DNA of 64,000 nt from Phyllobacterium phragmitis (GTDB taxonomy: Bacteria; Pseudomonadota; Alphaproteobacteria; Rhizobiales; Rhizobiaceae). The DNA is taken from contig NZ_PVBR01000001.1 of assembly GCF_002980495.1 (NCBI RefSeq), positions 372,001-436,000 of the forward strand, written 5' to 3'. A model generated the notes under the pieces. The model made no database searches, was not told where the DNA came from, and saw only the letters and a list, made by a program, of their open reading frames with translations. Positions 1 through 8,521 of this stretch are shown piece after piece (the stretch's first letter is position 1; the number at the start of each line of letters is the position of its first letter). The translations under genes and the position numbers were made by a program.

Positions 1-536
1 ACACCATTGCCTACAATATTCGTTATGGCCGCATGTCGGCGACAGAGGAGGAGGTCGAGCGCGCAGCCGATCTGGCGCAGATCTCGCACTTTATCAAGCT
101 CCTGCCGGATGGCTATCAGTCCATGGTCGGCGAGCGCGGGCTGAAACTCTCCGGCGGCGAAAAGCAGCGCGTCGCCATCGCCCGCACGATCCTGAAAGCG
201 CCGCCGATCCTCATCCTCGACGAGGCGACCTCCGCCCTCGACACGGCGACCGAGCAGGAGATCCAGTCGGCACTCGATATCGTCAGTGAGGGCCGGACCA
301 CGCTCGTCATCGCGCACCGCCTGTCGACGGTCATCACGGCCGACGAGATCATCGTGCTCAAGGACGGCGTGATCGCCGAACGTGGCACGCACCGCTCGCT
401 TTTGCACAAAAAAGGCCTTTACGCCTCGATGTGGGATCGCCAGCGCGAAGCCACCGAAGCCGAGGAGCGCTTGCGGCAAGTGCGCGAGAAGGACGAAATG
501 GGCCTGTTGAACCGCGGCGTACCCGCTGCGGAGTGA
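1..536 (+). CDS. Atm1-type ABC exporter, C-terminal ATPase part (5' partial)
   Basis: This is the 3' end of an ABC transporter of the Atm1/HMT1 type (fused membrane and ATPase domains). The reading frame is open from base 3 and the start lies outside the window. Visible parts are a Q-loop-side stretch beginning [10 protein letters not shown], the ABC signature [12 protein letters not shown], Walker [13 protein letters not shown] and the H-loop VIAHRL. In mitochondria and alphaproteobacteria this family exports glutathione-linked sulfur or metal compounds tied to Fe-S cluster assembly. The tail after the ATPase is charged and ends in AAE. A palindromic repeat follows the stop. The Atm1 assignment is by recognition of the sequence style, not by alignment. 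Confidence 0.85.
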   Translation, partial: TIAYNIRYGRMSATEEEVERAADLAQISHFIKLLPDGYQSMVGERGLKLSGGEKQRVAIARTILKAPPILILDEATSALDTATEQEIQSALDIVSEGRTTLVIAHRLSTVITADEIIVLKDGVIAERGTHRSLLHKKGLYASMWDRQREATEAEERLRQVREKDEMGLLNRGVPAAE

Positions 537-568
537 GTGAGGCTGGAATTACCAAGTCGCACTGCAAT

Positions 569-728
569 ACCCCCCTCTGGCTTGCCAGCCATCACCCCCA
601 CAAGGGGGGAGATTACGCCTTCATAGACATTGGGCACCAATCGCAAATGTAGCAGAATGGACGTGGAACCTGATGTCAGCCAATCTCCCCCCTTGTGGGG
701 GAGATGCCTGGCAAGGCAGAGGGGGGTG
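569..728. repeat. Composite intergenic palindrome, family A copy 1
   Basis: Two inverted arms of about 45 bases (571-614 and 682-727) carry the cores CCCCCTCTGGCTTGCCAGCC and its complement, separated by about 65 bases. The arms could pair into one long hairpin. The centre contains GGCACCAATCGCA and ends with GTCAGCCAATCTCC; both are also found in the copy at 10237-10402, so the unit is more than two arms. It fills most of the gap between the ABC exporter gene and psd and may also act as a terminator. Confidence 0.85.
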
Positions 729-838
729 AGAGGAAGCGCGCTAACCTTCTCACCTAACAACAAACACAACTCACCGAATCATATTTGCCCAAAGCCGTAT
801 TCTCCACTAAGGAGTGGGGGAAAATCGAGGAATGACAG

Positions 839-1537
839 ATGAGCCTGTTCGATACCGTCCGCAACACATTCGTGCCGATCCACCGCGAAGGATATCCTTT
901 CATCGCGGCCTTCTTCGTGGCGTCGCTCATTCTCGGCTGGTTTTGGGATCCGCTGTTCTGGATCGGCATGGTTCTCACCATCTGGTGCATCTATTTCTAC
1001 CGCGATCCCGAGCGGGTGACGCCGACGGACGATCGGCTGGTCATCAGTTCGGCGGACGGCAAGGTTTCCTCCGTCGGCCCGGCGATCCCGCCGCGCGAGC
1101 TCGATCTCGGCGACGAGCCGATGACGCGCATCTCCGTCTTCATGAACGTATTTTCCTGCCATGTGAATCGCGCTCCGGTCAGCGGTCGGATCACCAAAAT
1201 CGCCTATCGTCCGGGCCTGTTCCTCAACGCGGATCTGGACAAGGCGAGCGCGGAAAACGAGCGCAACGGTCTTTTGATCGACAGCCCCAACGGAACGGTG
1301 GCAGTGGTGCAGATCGCGGGTCTCGTGGCGCGGCGTATCGTCTGCTGGACCAAGGAGGACAATCTGCTGGCGACGGGCGAGCGCTTCGGTCTGATTCGTT
1401 TCGGCTCCCGCGTCGATGTCTACCTACCGAAGGGCGCCGAGGTACGCGTTGCCGTCGGTCAGACGGCGGTTGCCGGCGAAACCGTCCTGGCCGAGTTCGG
1501 CAGCAACAGGCCCGCACCTGCCGTTCGGATCGCCTGA
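839..1537 (+). CDS. psd: Phosphatidylserine decarboxylase proenzyme
   Basis: Converts phosphatidylserine to phosphatidylethanolamine at the inner membrane. The 232-residue product is the short proenzyme form found in Rhizobiales. The self-cleavage site that generates the pyruvoyl group is the Gly-Ser pair in FGSNRPAP, around residues 221-222. An N-terminal hydrophobic stretch of about 40 residues anchors it. The start at 839 has a GAGG eight bases upstream; a nearby ATG at 832 is out of frame. The gene is followed four bases later by phosphatidylserine synthase, which makes its substrate, so the pair forms a two-step operon. Confidence 0.95.
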   Translation: MSLFDTVRNTFVPIHREGYPFIAAFFVASLILGWFWDPLFWIGMVLTIWCIYFYRDPERVTPTDDRLVISSADGKVSSVGPAIPPRELDLGDEPMTRISVFMNVFSCHVNRAPVSGRITKIAYRPGLFLNADLDKASAENERNGLLIDSPNGTVAVVQIAGLVARRIVCWTKEDNLLATGERFGLIRFGSRVDVYLPKGAEVRVAVGQTAVAGETVLAEFGSNRPAPAVRIA

Positions 1538-1541
1538 GCCC

Positions 1542-2393
1542 ATGGAAACGCCGTTTCCACCATTCGAGCCGAACGGCCCCGCCGAGGGCAGGGGACCACG
1601 CCTTTCGCAGATACCGATGCGGATGGTCGTTCCCAATGTGATCACGGTACTGGCCATCTGCGCCGGGCTCACCGGCGTGCGGCTCGCCTTCGAGAACCGT
1701 TTTGAACTGGCCGTGTCGATGGTGCTCATCGCCGCCTTTCTCGACGGCATAGACGGGCGCGTCGCACGGATGATGAAGGGCACGTCCAAATTCGGCGCTC
1801 AGATGGATTCGCTCGCCGATATCGTCAATTTCGGCGTTGCGCCGGCTCTGGTGCTTTATTCCTTCATGCTCGATCAGGCGCGTGCCTTCGGCTGGATCGC
1901 CGCGCTGCTCTATTGCATCGCCTGCTGCCTGCGCCTGGCCCGTTTCAACGTCATGCTCGACGACCCGCGCACACCGCCTTGGCAGAGCAATTATTTCATC
2001 GGCGTGCCGGCGCCTGCGGGCGCCATGCTGGTGCTGCTGCCGGTCTATCTAGGCTTTCTCGGGCTTGCCCCGACGCGGGTGCTGGCCTTCAGCGCCTCGA
2101 TCTATACGGTCGCCATCGCCTTCCTGCTGGTCAGCCGCTTGCCGGTCTATAATGGCAAGACGGCAGGGAGCCTCGTGCGGCGCGACATCGTCATGCCGCT
2201 CATCCTGTGCGTGGTCATCTATGTCGCCTTCCTGATGAGCTATACCTGGGAAATGCTGACACTGACCGCACTTGCCTATCTGGTTTTCCTGCCCTTCAGC
2301 GTCGCTGCCTGGCACAAGCGCATGGCAGCGGAAATGCAGGAGACGCCGGAAGCGACGCCTGAAAGCCCGGCGGGCGACAAGGGTACAATTTGA
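1542..2393 (+). CDS. pssA: CDP-diacylglycerol-serine O-phosphatidyltransferase
   Basis: Phosphatidylserine synthase of the CDP-alcohol phosphatidyltransferase superfamily, an integral membrane enzyme of 283 residues. The signature DG-x2-AR-x8-G-x3-D-x3-D is complete: it starts at DGRVARMMKG and ends at MDSLAD. Several hydrophobic helices follow. The frame is open further upstream inside psd, but the ATG at 1542, four bases after the psd stop, gives the expected N-terminus (METPFPPFEP) ahead of the first conserved segment IPMRMVVPNVIT. The product feeds Psd. The tail after the last helix is hydrophilic. Confidence 0.95.
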   Translation: METPFPPFEPNGPAEGRGPRLSQIPMRMVVPNVITVLAICAGLTGVRLAFENRFELAVSMVLIAAFLDGIDGRVARMMKGTSKFGAQMDSLADIVNFGVAPALVLYSFMLDQARAFGWIAALLYCIACCLRLARFNVMLDDPRTPPWQSNYFIGVPAPAGAMLVLLPVYLGFLGLAPTRVLAFSASIYTVAIAFLLVSRLPVYNGKTAGSLVRRDIVMPLILCVVIYVAFLMSYTWEMLTLTALAYLVFLPFSVAAWHKRMAAEMQETPEATPESPAGDKGTI

Positions 2394-2441
2394 GACGACA
2401 CTACGCAGTGTCAACGATCAGAGACAGCATCGCGCGCTTCC

Positions 2442-2605
2442 TCTCACCCCCTCTGGCCTGCCGGCCATCTCCCCCTCAAGGAGGGAGGTTAGCCTACATC
2501 AATGACGGCACTTATTTTGCAACGTCTACGACTGGCAGCAGCGTAAATGACAGCGTAATCTCCCTCCTTGAGGGGGAGATGGCCGGCAGGCCAGAGGGGG
2601 GTATT
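2442..2605. repeat. Composite intergenic palindrome, family A copy 2
   Basis: Arms at 2442-2491 and 2556-2605 are inverted copies built on CCCCTCTGGCCTGCCGGCC plus CTCCCCCTCAAGGAGGGAG. The centre (2492-2555) diverges more from copies 1 and 3 but keeps TAGCCTACATC and GGCAC near the left arm. It lies between convergent genes (pssA and the SDR gene), where a long hairpin could end transcription on both strands. Confidence 0.85.
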
Positions 2606-2633
2606 CCAGCGCCAGCGTTAGCCAGACTGATAC

Positions 2634-3374
2634 TCACCCCGGCAACCGATAACTAAGAAACCGGTCCTCGCGCACGTCGAAAAGCTGCCCGGTGACATCC
2701 ATCGCCGGGTCCGCCAACGCCACGATCTTCTCCGCCACGTCCCTCGGATGGGGCAGGGTGTCCGGGTCCTCGCCCGGCATGGCCTGCGCCCGCATGGCGG
2801 TGCGCGTCGCGCCGGGATTGACCGAATTGATGCGCAGTTTCATCTGCCTTGTTTCTTCCGCCCAGCTTCGCGCCATCACCTCGACAGCCGCCTTGGATGC
2901 CGCATAGGGGGCCCAGAAGGCGCGCGCGGAATGGGCGACGCCTGACGAAAGCAGGATAGCGCGGCCCGCATCCGACTGCCGTAGCAGCGGATCGACGGAG
3001 CGGATCAGCCGCCATGTGCCTGTCACATTGACCGTCATGACCCTTTCGAAGGTCTTGGCCTCGACATGGCCGATCGGCGTTATGGTTCCAAGGATGCCGG
3101 CATTGGCGACCAGAATGTCCAGTTTCCCCCAGCGCTCGTGGATCGAGCCGCCGAGCCTGTCGATCCCCGCCATGTCGGTCAGGTCGAGCGGCACCAGCGT
3201 GGCGCTGCCGCCGAGCGCCCTGATCTCGTCGTCGAGCTCTTCCAGGCCGCCGACCGTGCGGGCGACGGCGATCACATGGGCGCCGCGCTTTGCGAGTTCG
3301 AGGCTGAGGAAATAGCCGATGCCGCGCGAGGCGCCAGTCACCAGCGCCAGCCGGCCATTCAGATCGATGCTCAT
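2634..3374 (-). CDS. SDR family NAD(P)-dependent oxidoreductase
   Basis: A classical short-chain dehydrogenase/reductase of 246 residues. It has the cofactor motif TGASRGIG near residues 14-21, the NAG motif (VANAGILG), a catalytic Ser (LLSSGVAH) and the YAASK active-site Tyr-Lys. The arginine at ARTVGG after the second strand suggests NADP(H) preference. It is the last gene of the dnaB-alr-radA-cvpA-purF run, 46 bases after purF, so it may be co-transcribed. The substrate cannot be told from the sequence. Confidence 0.88.
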   Translation of the reverse strand: MSIDLNGRLALVTGASRGIGYFLSLELAKRGAHVIAVARTVGGLEELDDEIRALGGSATLVPLDLTDMAGIDRLGGSIHERWGKLDILVANAGILGTITPIGHVEAKTFERVMTVNVTGTWRLIRSVDPLLRQSDAGRAILLSSGVAHSARAFWAPYAASKAAVEVMARSWAEETRQMKLRINSVNPGATRTAMRAQAMPGEDPDTLPHPRDVAEKIVALADPAMDVTGQLFDVREDRFLSYRLPG

Positions 3375-3420
3375 GCTTGTCCTGCTATTGAAGGGGGATA
3401 CTGTTCGCTCGGGTGTTGAT

Positions 3421-4911
3421 TTACCCGTTGCTCGCTATCAGCGAAAGACTGTGAACGTTGCTCAGGCTTTCCTGGTCGAGGAGGCGGGTCGGATAATCGC
3501 CGGTGAAATAATGATCGGTGAATTGCGGGGCGCGTGGATCGCGCGGCTTGCCGCCTACGGCGCGGTAAAGCCCGTCGATCGACAGGAACGCCAGCGAATC
3601 GGCGCCGATATAGCGGCACATCGAGGCCAGGTCCGCGTGCTGGTTGGCCAGCAGCTTGTCGGCCTGAGGCGTGTCGATGCCGTAGAAATCTGGATGATAG
3701 ATCATCGGGCTCGCAACGCGCAGATGGACCTCGCTCGCGCCGGCATCGCGGATCATCTGCACGATCTTGAGCGAAGTGGTGCCGCGCACGATGGAATCAT
3801 CCACCAGCACCACGCGCTTGCCCTCGATCACCGCGCGATTGGCGGAATGCTTGAGCTTGACGCCGAAGGCGCGGATCGATTGCGTCGGCTCGATGAAGGT
3901 GCGCCCGACATAATGATTGCGGATGATGCCCAACTCGAAGGGAATGCCGCTCTCCTGTGCAAAACCGATGGCCGCAGGCGTGCCGCCGTCGGGAACAGGG
4001 ACCACCACATCGGCCTCGACCGGAGCTTCCTTGGCCAGATTGATGCCCATGTTCTTGCGCACTGAATAGACATTGCGGCCGCCCACCACCGAATCGGGGC
4101 GGGCGAAATAGACATACTCGAATAGGCACAGCCGCTCGGGCTGCCGGTTCTGCGGCTTGATCACCTCCGTGGTGATCGACCCATCCGGCTGGATTTCGCA
4201 GATCACCACTTCGCCGTTCTCGACGTCGCGAATGAATTTCGCGCCGATGATGTCGAGCGCGCAGGTTTCGGACGCGAAGATCGGCTTGCCGTCGAGCTCG
4301 CCCATCACCAGCGGCCGGATACCGATCGGATCGCGCGCCGCGATCAGCTTGGTGCGGGTCATGGCGAGCATCGAATAGCCGCCCTCCATCTGCCTGATCG
4401 CATCGATGAAGCGGTCGCTCGAGGATGCGGAGCGCGAGCGCGCGATCAGATGCAGCACCACCTCCGAGTCGGAGGTGGACTGGCAGATGGCGCCTGCGGC
4501 AATCAACTGGCGGCGCAAAGTCAGCCCATTGGTGAAATTGCCGTTATGCGCGATGGCGATGCCGCCGACCTCGAGTTCCGCGAAAAGCGGCTGCACATTG
4601 CGCAGTTCCACCCCGCCGGTCGTCGAATAGCGGGTATGGCCCATCGCCATGTAGCCGGGCAGCTTCGCAAGCGTCGCCGGGTCGGTGTAATGATCGCCGA
4701 CGAGGCCCATGCGCTTTTCAGTGTAAAACTGCTGGCCGTCGAAGGTGACGATACCTGCCGCTTCCTGCCCGCGATGCTGCAGCGCGTGCAGCCCCAGCGC
4801 CGTCAGGGGCGCTGCATCCGGATGGCCGAGAATCCCGAAAACCCCGCATTCTTCATGCAGACTGTCGTCGTCCAGTGAGAAGGGCGTCTCATTACCAAAA
4901 GAATCGATCAT
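3421..4911 (-). CDS. purF: Amidophosphoribosyltransferase
   Basis: First committed step of purine synthesis: PRPP plus glutamine gives phosphoribosylamine. The 496-residue protein has a short propeptide ending before Cys22 (EECGVFG), the N-terminal nucleophile of the glutaminase domain. The phosphoribosyltransferase domain carries the PRPP motif VVLVDDSIVRGTTS. It is the fifth gene of the dnaB-alr-radA-cvpA-purF run, with a 211-base gap to cvpA that contains a terminator-like hairpin and a 15-base dyad, so purF probably also has its own promoter. Confidence 0.97.
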   Translation of the reverse strand: MIDSFGNETPFSLDDDSLHEECGVFGILGHPDAAPLTALGLHALQHRGQEAAGIVTFDGQQFYTEKRMGLVGDHYTDPATLAKLPGYMAMGHTRYSTTGGVELRNVQPLFAELEVGGIAIAHNGNFTNGLTLRRQLIAAGAICQSTSDSEVVLHLIARSRSASSSDRFIDAIRQMEGGYSMLAMTRTKLIAARDPIGIRPLVMGELDGKPIFASETCALDIIGAKFIRDVENGEVVICEIQPDGSITTEVIKPQNRQPERLCLFEYVYFARPDSVVGGRNVYSVRKNMGINLAKEAPVEADVVVPVPDGGTPAAIGFAQESGIPFELGIIRNHYVGRTFIEPTQSIRAFGVKLKHSANRAVIEGKRVVLVDDSIVRGTTSLKIVQMIRDAGASEVHLRVASPMIYHPDFYGIDTPQADKLLANQHADLASMCRYIGADSLAFLSIDGLYRAVGGKPRDPRAPQFTDHYFTGDYPTRLLDQESLSNVHSLSLIASNG

Positions 4912-4956
4912 TGCCGCAAGGCCTTTCGATTGCGGTTAGAGGATCACGATGATTTC

Positions 4957-4971
4957 TGATTGCATCAATCA
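4957..4971. promoter_or_regulatory. 15-base dyad upstream of purF
   Basis: TGATTG-CAT-CAATCA is a perfect 6-base inverted repeat with a 3-base centre, about 45 bases upstream of the purF start codon. The position fits an operator or promoter-overlapping site. No factor is assigned; this is inference from symmetry and location only. Confidence 0.4.
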
Positions 4972-5002
4972 AAATTCAAGACGTGATAGATTCCAATAAA
5001 GG

Positions 5003-5029
5003 AGAGCGGGAGATTGCTCGTCCCGCTCT
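5003..5029 (-). terminator. Terminator-like hairpin after cvpA
   Basis: A 9-bp perfect stem (AGAGCGGGA / TCCCGCTCT) with a 9-base loop. Read on the minus strand it is followed by CCTTTATT. It lies between cvpA and purF and may partly end transcription before purF. Confidence 0.5.
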
Positions 5030-5122
5030 TGGCAGATGCTATCTAGCACAAATGAGGCAATTTTTGAAAGCGATCCCTTTGTCGCGCCCAATCAAAAACG
5101 CCCAAACTCATAAGAACCAGAA

Positions 5123-5716
5123 CTACTCAGTGGTGGCGCCGTCAGCCGGAGCCTCTTCCTTGTTTTCCGGAGCTTCCGGTTCGGCGGTGCCTGAAGGCGC
5201 ACCCGTCTTCGGCTTGATCCGGTTCAAAATGGTCGATTCCGGGTCTTCCGGCAGCAGATTGACCAGTTTCTGCCCCAGCGAATCGAGAAGCGGCTTGGAT
5301 TTCGCGTTGGCGATCCAGCCGGGCTGGTCCGCCGCGACGAGCCAGTTGAAGAACAGCATTGCCACCACCACCAGGAGCACGCCGCGCGCCGCACCGAAAA
5401 CAAAACCGAGCGTGCGGTCGAGTGCCCCGACACGGCTGTCGATGATGAAGTCGGCTATCTTCATCGTGATGACCGAAACGATGATCAGCGTGACGATGAA
5501 GACAGCCCCCGCCGCTGCGATCGTGGCGATCGTATCATTGCTTATATAAGGTCGAACCAGCGGAACAACAGGGGTGTAGAAAAGATAGGCGGCGATTGCC
5601 GCCGCGGCCCATGAGGCGACCGAGAGCACCTCGCGGGAGAAACCGCGCACCATGGCGAGCACGGCGGAAACCAGCGTGATCCCCAGAAGAACTCCGTCAA
5701 GCAGCGTAATTGGCAT
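5123..5716 (-). CDS. cvpA: CvpA family membrane protein
   Basis: A 197-residue inner-membrane protein of the CvpA (colicin V production) family, with four hydrophobic segments in the first 150 residues and an acidic, proline-rich tail ending in TTE. The start was set at MPITLLDG because GAGG lies about nine bases upstream and the family begins there; the frame is open 18 codons further up. It sits between radA and purF, as in many proteobacteria, where cvpA-purF linkage is usual. Its exact biochemical role is not known; links to envelope stress have been reported for the family. Confidence 0.88.
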   Translation of the reverse strand: MPITLLDGVLLGITLVSAVLAMVRGFSREVLSVASWAAAAIAAYLFYTPVVPLVRPYISNDTIATIAAAGAVFIVTLIIVSVITMKIADFIIDSRVGALDRTLGFVFGAARGVLLVVVAMLFFNWLVAADQPGWIANAKSKPLLDSLGQKLVNLLPEDPESTILNRIKPKTGAPSGTAEPEAPENKEEAPADGATTE

Positions 5717-5945
5717 CTTGGCCCACCTCAATTCTGCATCGCCCGGCCCTGCGTTCGCATGTTCGAACACGGAGCCCCTTCAATTGCCGCGGGTCCAAAC
5801 GGACGCGCAAAAACGCTTTGTACTCTTCGGCAGGTCCCGGCTGAATATGGTGCGAAACTGCCGCCATTTTCCGAACCTGCCCTAACACTTTGAAACCAGA
5901 CATGATCTTTTCTGGAAAATCTGTCAACTTTCCGCTGATCATATG

Positions 5946-7340
5946 CTAGTCGCGCGGTCTCTTTCCCGGGCCGGACGCTACTATGCGGGCCACAAGGTCC
6001 GGCAGCGACGCGGTTTCGGTCAGAGGAAAGCTCCGATCTTTCGGCAGTTCCCCGCTTCCCCCTGGAAGCACTGCCTGCCGGAAACCAAGTTTTTCCGCTT
6101 CCTTGAGCCGCTGCACGGCATGCGCCACCGGACGGACGGCTCCAGAAAGACTGACTTCGCCGAAATAAACACAATCGGCGGGAAGGGCAATACCGGCGAT
6201 CGAGGAAACAAGCGCCGCCGCAACGGCGAGATCGGCAGCCGGCTCGCTGATGCGATAGCCGCCGGCAACGTTGAGATAGACGTCGTGCTGGCCGAAACGG
6301 ACCCCGCAATGGGCCTCCAGCACCGCGAGAATCATCGAAAGACGGTTGCCGTCCCAACCGACGACGGCGCGTCGCGGCGTTCCGAGCGTCGAAGGAGCCA
6401 CGAGCGCCTGGATTTCCACGAGGACGGGGCGGGTGCCTTCCATTCCGGCGAAAACCGCAGCTCCAGGCGACTTTGCGTTGCGCTCTCCGAGAAACAGTTC
6501 GGATGGATTCGATACTTCCCGCAGGCCTATATCGGACATTTCGAATACGCCGATCTCGTCCGTCGGGCCGAAGCGGTTCTTCACCGTGCGCAGGATGCGG
6601 TAGTGGTGGCCGCCTTCGCCTTCGAAATAGAGAACCGCGTCGACCATATGCTCGACGACGCGCGGTCCGGCGATCTGGCCTTCCTTGGTGACATGACCGA
6701 CGAGCACGACCGCTGCTCCCGTCTGTTTGGCGAAACGGATCATCGCCTGTACGCTTGCGCGCACCTGCGTGACGGTACCGGGCGCCGAATCAGCCATATC
6801 GGTCCACAATGTCTGGATCGAATCGATGATGACCAGATCGGGACGCCGGGATTCGGAAATCGTCGCCAGAATATCTTCGACATTGGTTTCCGCGGCAAGT
6901 TCCACCGACGTGTCGGCGGCATGCAGCCGTTGCGCGCGCAATCTGATCTGCGCCACCGCCTCCTCGCCCGAGACATAGACGATGCGATGGCCACGTCGCG
7001 CCAGCGCGGCGGCAGCCTGTGTCAGGAGTGTCGACTTGCCGATGCCGGGATCGCCGCCGACGAGCAGCGCCGAACCGCGGACGAAGCCGCCGCCGGTCAC
7101 CCGGTCGAGTTCGGCGATCCCCGACTGAATGCGCGGCGCATCCTCGATGTCGCCCGAAAGCGTGGTCAGCGCCACGGCACGGCCCTTGCGCGGCGTCTTG
7201 CCCGGTCCGCCGCCGATACCGCCCGACGTTCCTTCCTCGACAAGCGTGTTCCACTCGCCGCAGGCGTCGCATTTGCCCGCCCAGCGCGTGTGCACCGTGC
7301 CGCAGTTCTGGCAGATGAATTGAATGCGCGCCTTGGCCAT
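5946..7340 (-). CDS. radA: DNA repair protein RadA (Sms)
   Basis: A RecA-like ATPase that helps process recombination intermediates. The 464-residue protein shows the four-cysteine zinc finger (C10, C13, C24, C27), Walker A GDPGIGKST at about residues 96-104, the RadA-specific KNRFG motif, and a C-terminal Lon-protease-like domain. Its ATG shares one base with the alr stop codon (TGATG), so translation is likely coupled to alr. Confidence 0.97.
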   Translation of the reverse strand: MAKARIQFICQNCGTVHTRWAGKCDACGEWNTLVEEGTSGGIGGGPGKTPRKGRAVALTTLSGDIEDAPRIQSGIAELDRVTGGGFVRGSALLVGGDPGIGKSTLLTQAAAALARRGHRIVYVSGEEAVAQIRLRAQRLHAADTSVELAAETNVEDILATISESRRPDLVIIDSIQTLWTDMADSAPGTVTQVRASVQAMIRFAKQTGAAVVLVGHVTKEGQIAGPRVVEHMVDAVLYFEGEGGHHYRILRTVKNRFGPTDEIGVFEMSDIGLREVSNPSELFLGERNAKSPGAAVFAGMEGTRPVLVEIQALVAPSTLGTPRRAVVGWDGNRLSMILAVLEAHCGVRFGQHDVYLNVAGGYRISEPAADLAVAAALVSSIAGIALPADCVYFGEVSLSGAVRPVAHAVQRLKEAEKLGFRQAVLPGGSGELPKDRSFPLTETASLPDLVARIVASGPGKRPRD

Positions 7341-8521
7341 CAGCGGAGCGCTTCCCCGCCGATATAGCGGCGGTGATAGCGTTTTCCCAAGCCGGTCAGA
7401 AGCTCGTAACCTATGGTGCCGGCAGCGCGCGCCACATCATCGAGCGCAATGTTGGGCCCGAAGAGTTCGATATGATCGCCAATGCTAATTTCGTCTTCCG
7501 GTACTTCGGTCACGTCGAAGGAGGTCAGATCCATGGTGACGCGTCCGAGCACCGGAACACGCCGTCCGGCGATGAAGCCATGGGCGCCTTCCGCAAGGGC
7601 GGTCCGCAGCGGTACGCCCGATCCCGAGGCGGAACGCGGATAGCCGTCGGCATAGCCCGTGGAACAGACGGCGATGCGCGTATCGCCGTCAAGTGTCATG
7701 GTCGCGCCATAGCCCGCCGTCTCGCCCTTGGCGGTGCGGCGGATCTGCACGATCCTGGTTTCGGCGGTGACCACCGGCTTCATCGGATTGGCCGTTCCGC
7801 CGACCGCTTCGCCGCCATAAAGCGCGATGCCGGGCCGCGTCAGGTCAAAGATGTAATCAAGCCCGAGAAAAATGCCCGCCGAATTCGCAAAACTTGATTC
7901 GATATCTCCAAAAGCAGCGCGAACCTTCTGAAAAGATTCGAGTTGTTGCCGGTTCTTGTCACTGGACGGCGTGTCGGCGCAGGCGAGATGGCTCATCAGA
8001 AACACCGGGCGCACGGATTTCGCGGTTCCGGCAAAGCCGATGGCTTCGTCAGGCATAAGGCCAAGCCGGTTCATGCCGGTATCGACATGGATGGCGCAAG
8101 GCTTGCGCCTGCCATGCTTGGCCCAGATCGCAATCTCATGATCGGAACCGAGCACCGGAATGAGATCGGCATCGGTGAAGGCCGGAGCCGCATCGTCGAA
8201 CAGGCCGTTCAGCACGAAAATGCGTGCTCTTGGTGCGGCATGGCGCACCCGCAGGCCTTCTTCGGGAAGCGCCACGAAAAAATTCTCGCATCCCGCCGCG
8301 GTGAGGGCAGGGACGATTTGTGCGATGCCGCAGCCATAGGCATCCGCCTTGACCACGGCGGCGGCGCGTCCCGGCCGCGAGCGTGCGTCAAGCGACTTCC
8401 AGTTGTCGACAAGCGCGTCGAGATCGATGGTCAGCCGCCCGCCGGCCAGAAGCCGGTCGGCGCCTGTTGTCAGTACCGGCCGTTCCAATGATGTCGATGT
8501 CAATTTGGGCTTAACGCTCAT
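7340..8521 (-). CDS. alr: Alanine racemase
   Basis: A PLP enzyme making D-alanine for peptidoglycan. The 393-residue protein has the cofactor lysine at K58 in VVKADAYGCG and a C-terminal beta domain with STGYADGYPR. Its start overlaps the dnaB stop by four bases (ATGA) and its stop overlaps the radA start by one. The first 30 residues before the conserved TIDLDAL segment are an ordinary extension for Rhizobiales. Confidence 0.96.
   Translation of the reverse strand: MSVKPKLTSTSLERPVLTTGADRLLAGGRLTIDLDALVDNWKSLDARSRPGRAAAVVKADAYGCGIAQIVPALTAAGCENFFVALPEEGLRVRHAAPRARIFVLNGLFDDAAPAFTDADLIPVLGSDHEIAIWAKHGRRKPCAIHVDTGMNRLGLMPDEAIGFAGTAKSVRPVFLMSHLACADTPSSDKNRQQLESFQKVRAAFGDIESSFANSAGIFLGLDYIFDLTRPGIALYGGEAVGGTANPMKPVVTAETRIVQIRRTAKGETAGYGATMTLDGDTRIAVCSTGYADGYPRSASGSGVPLRTALAEGAHGFIAGRRVPVLGRVTMDLTSFDVTEVPEDEISIGDHIELFGPNIALDDVARAAGTIGYELLTGLGKRYHRRYIGGEALR

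Noticed and set aside
569-733. CRISPR array
   Set aside because: The repeats are inverted, not direct, with only two arms per site and no regular spacers; no cas genes are in the window.
5943-7367. 474-codon open frame on the plus strand opposite radA
   Set aside because: It is the antisense shadow of radA, which has complete motifs on the minus strand. The product is rich in Arg and His with no domain or ribosome site.
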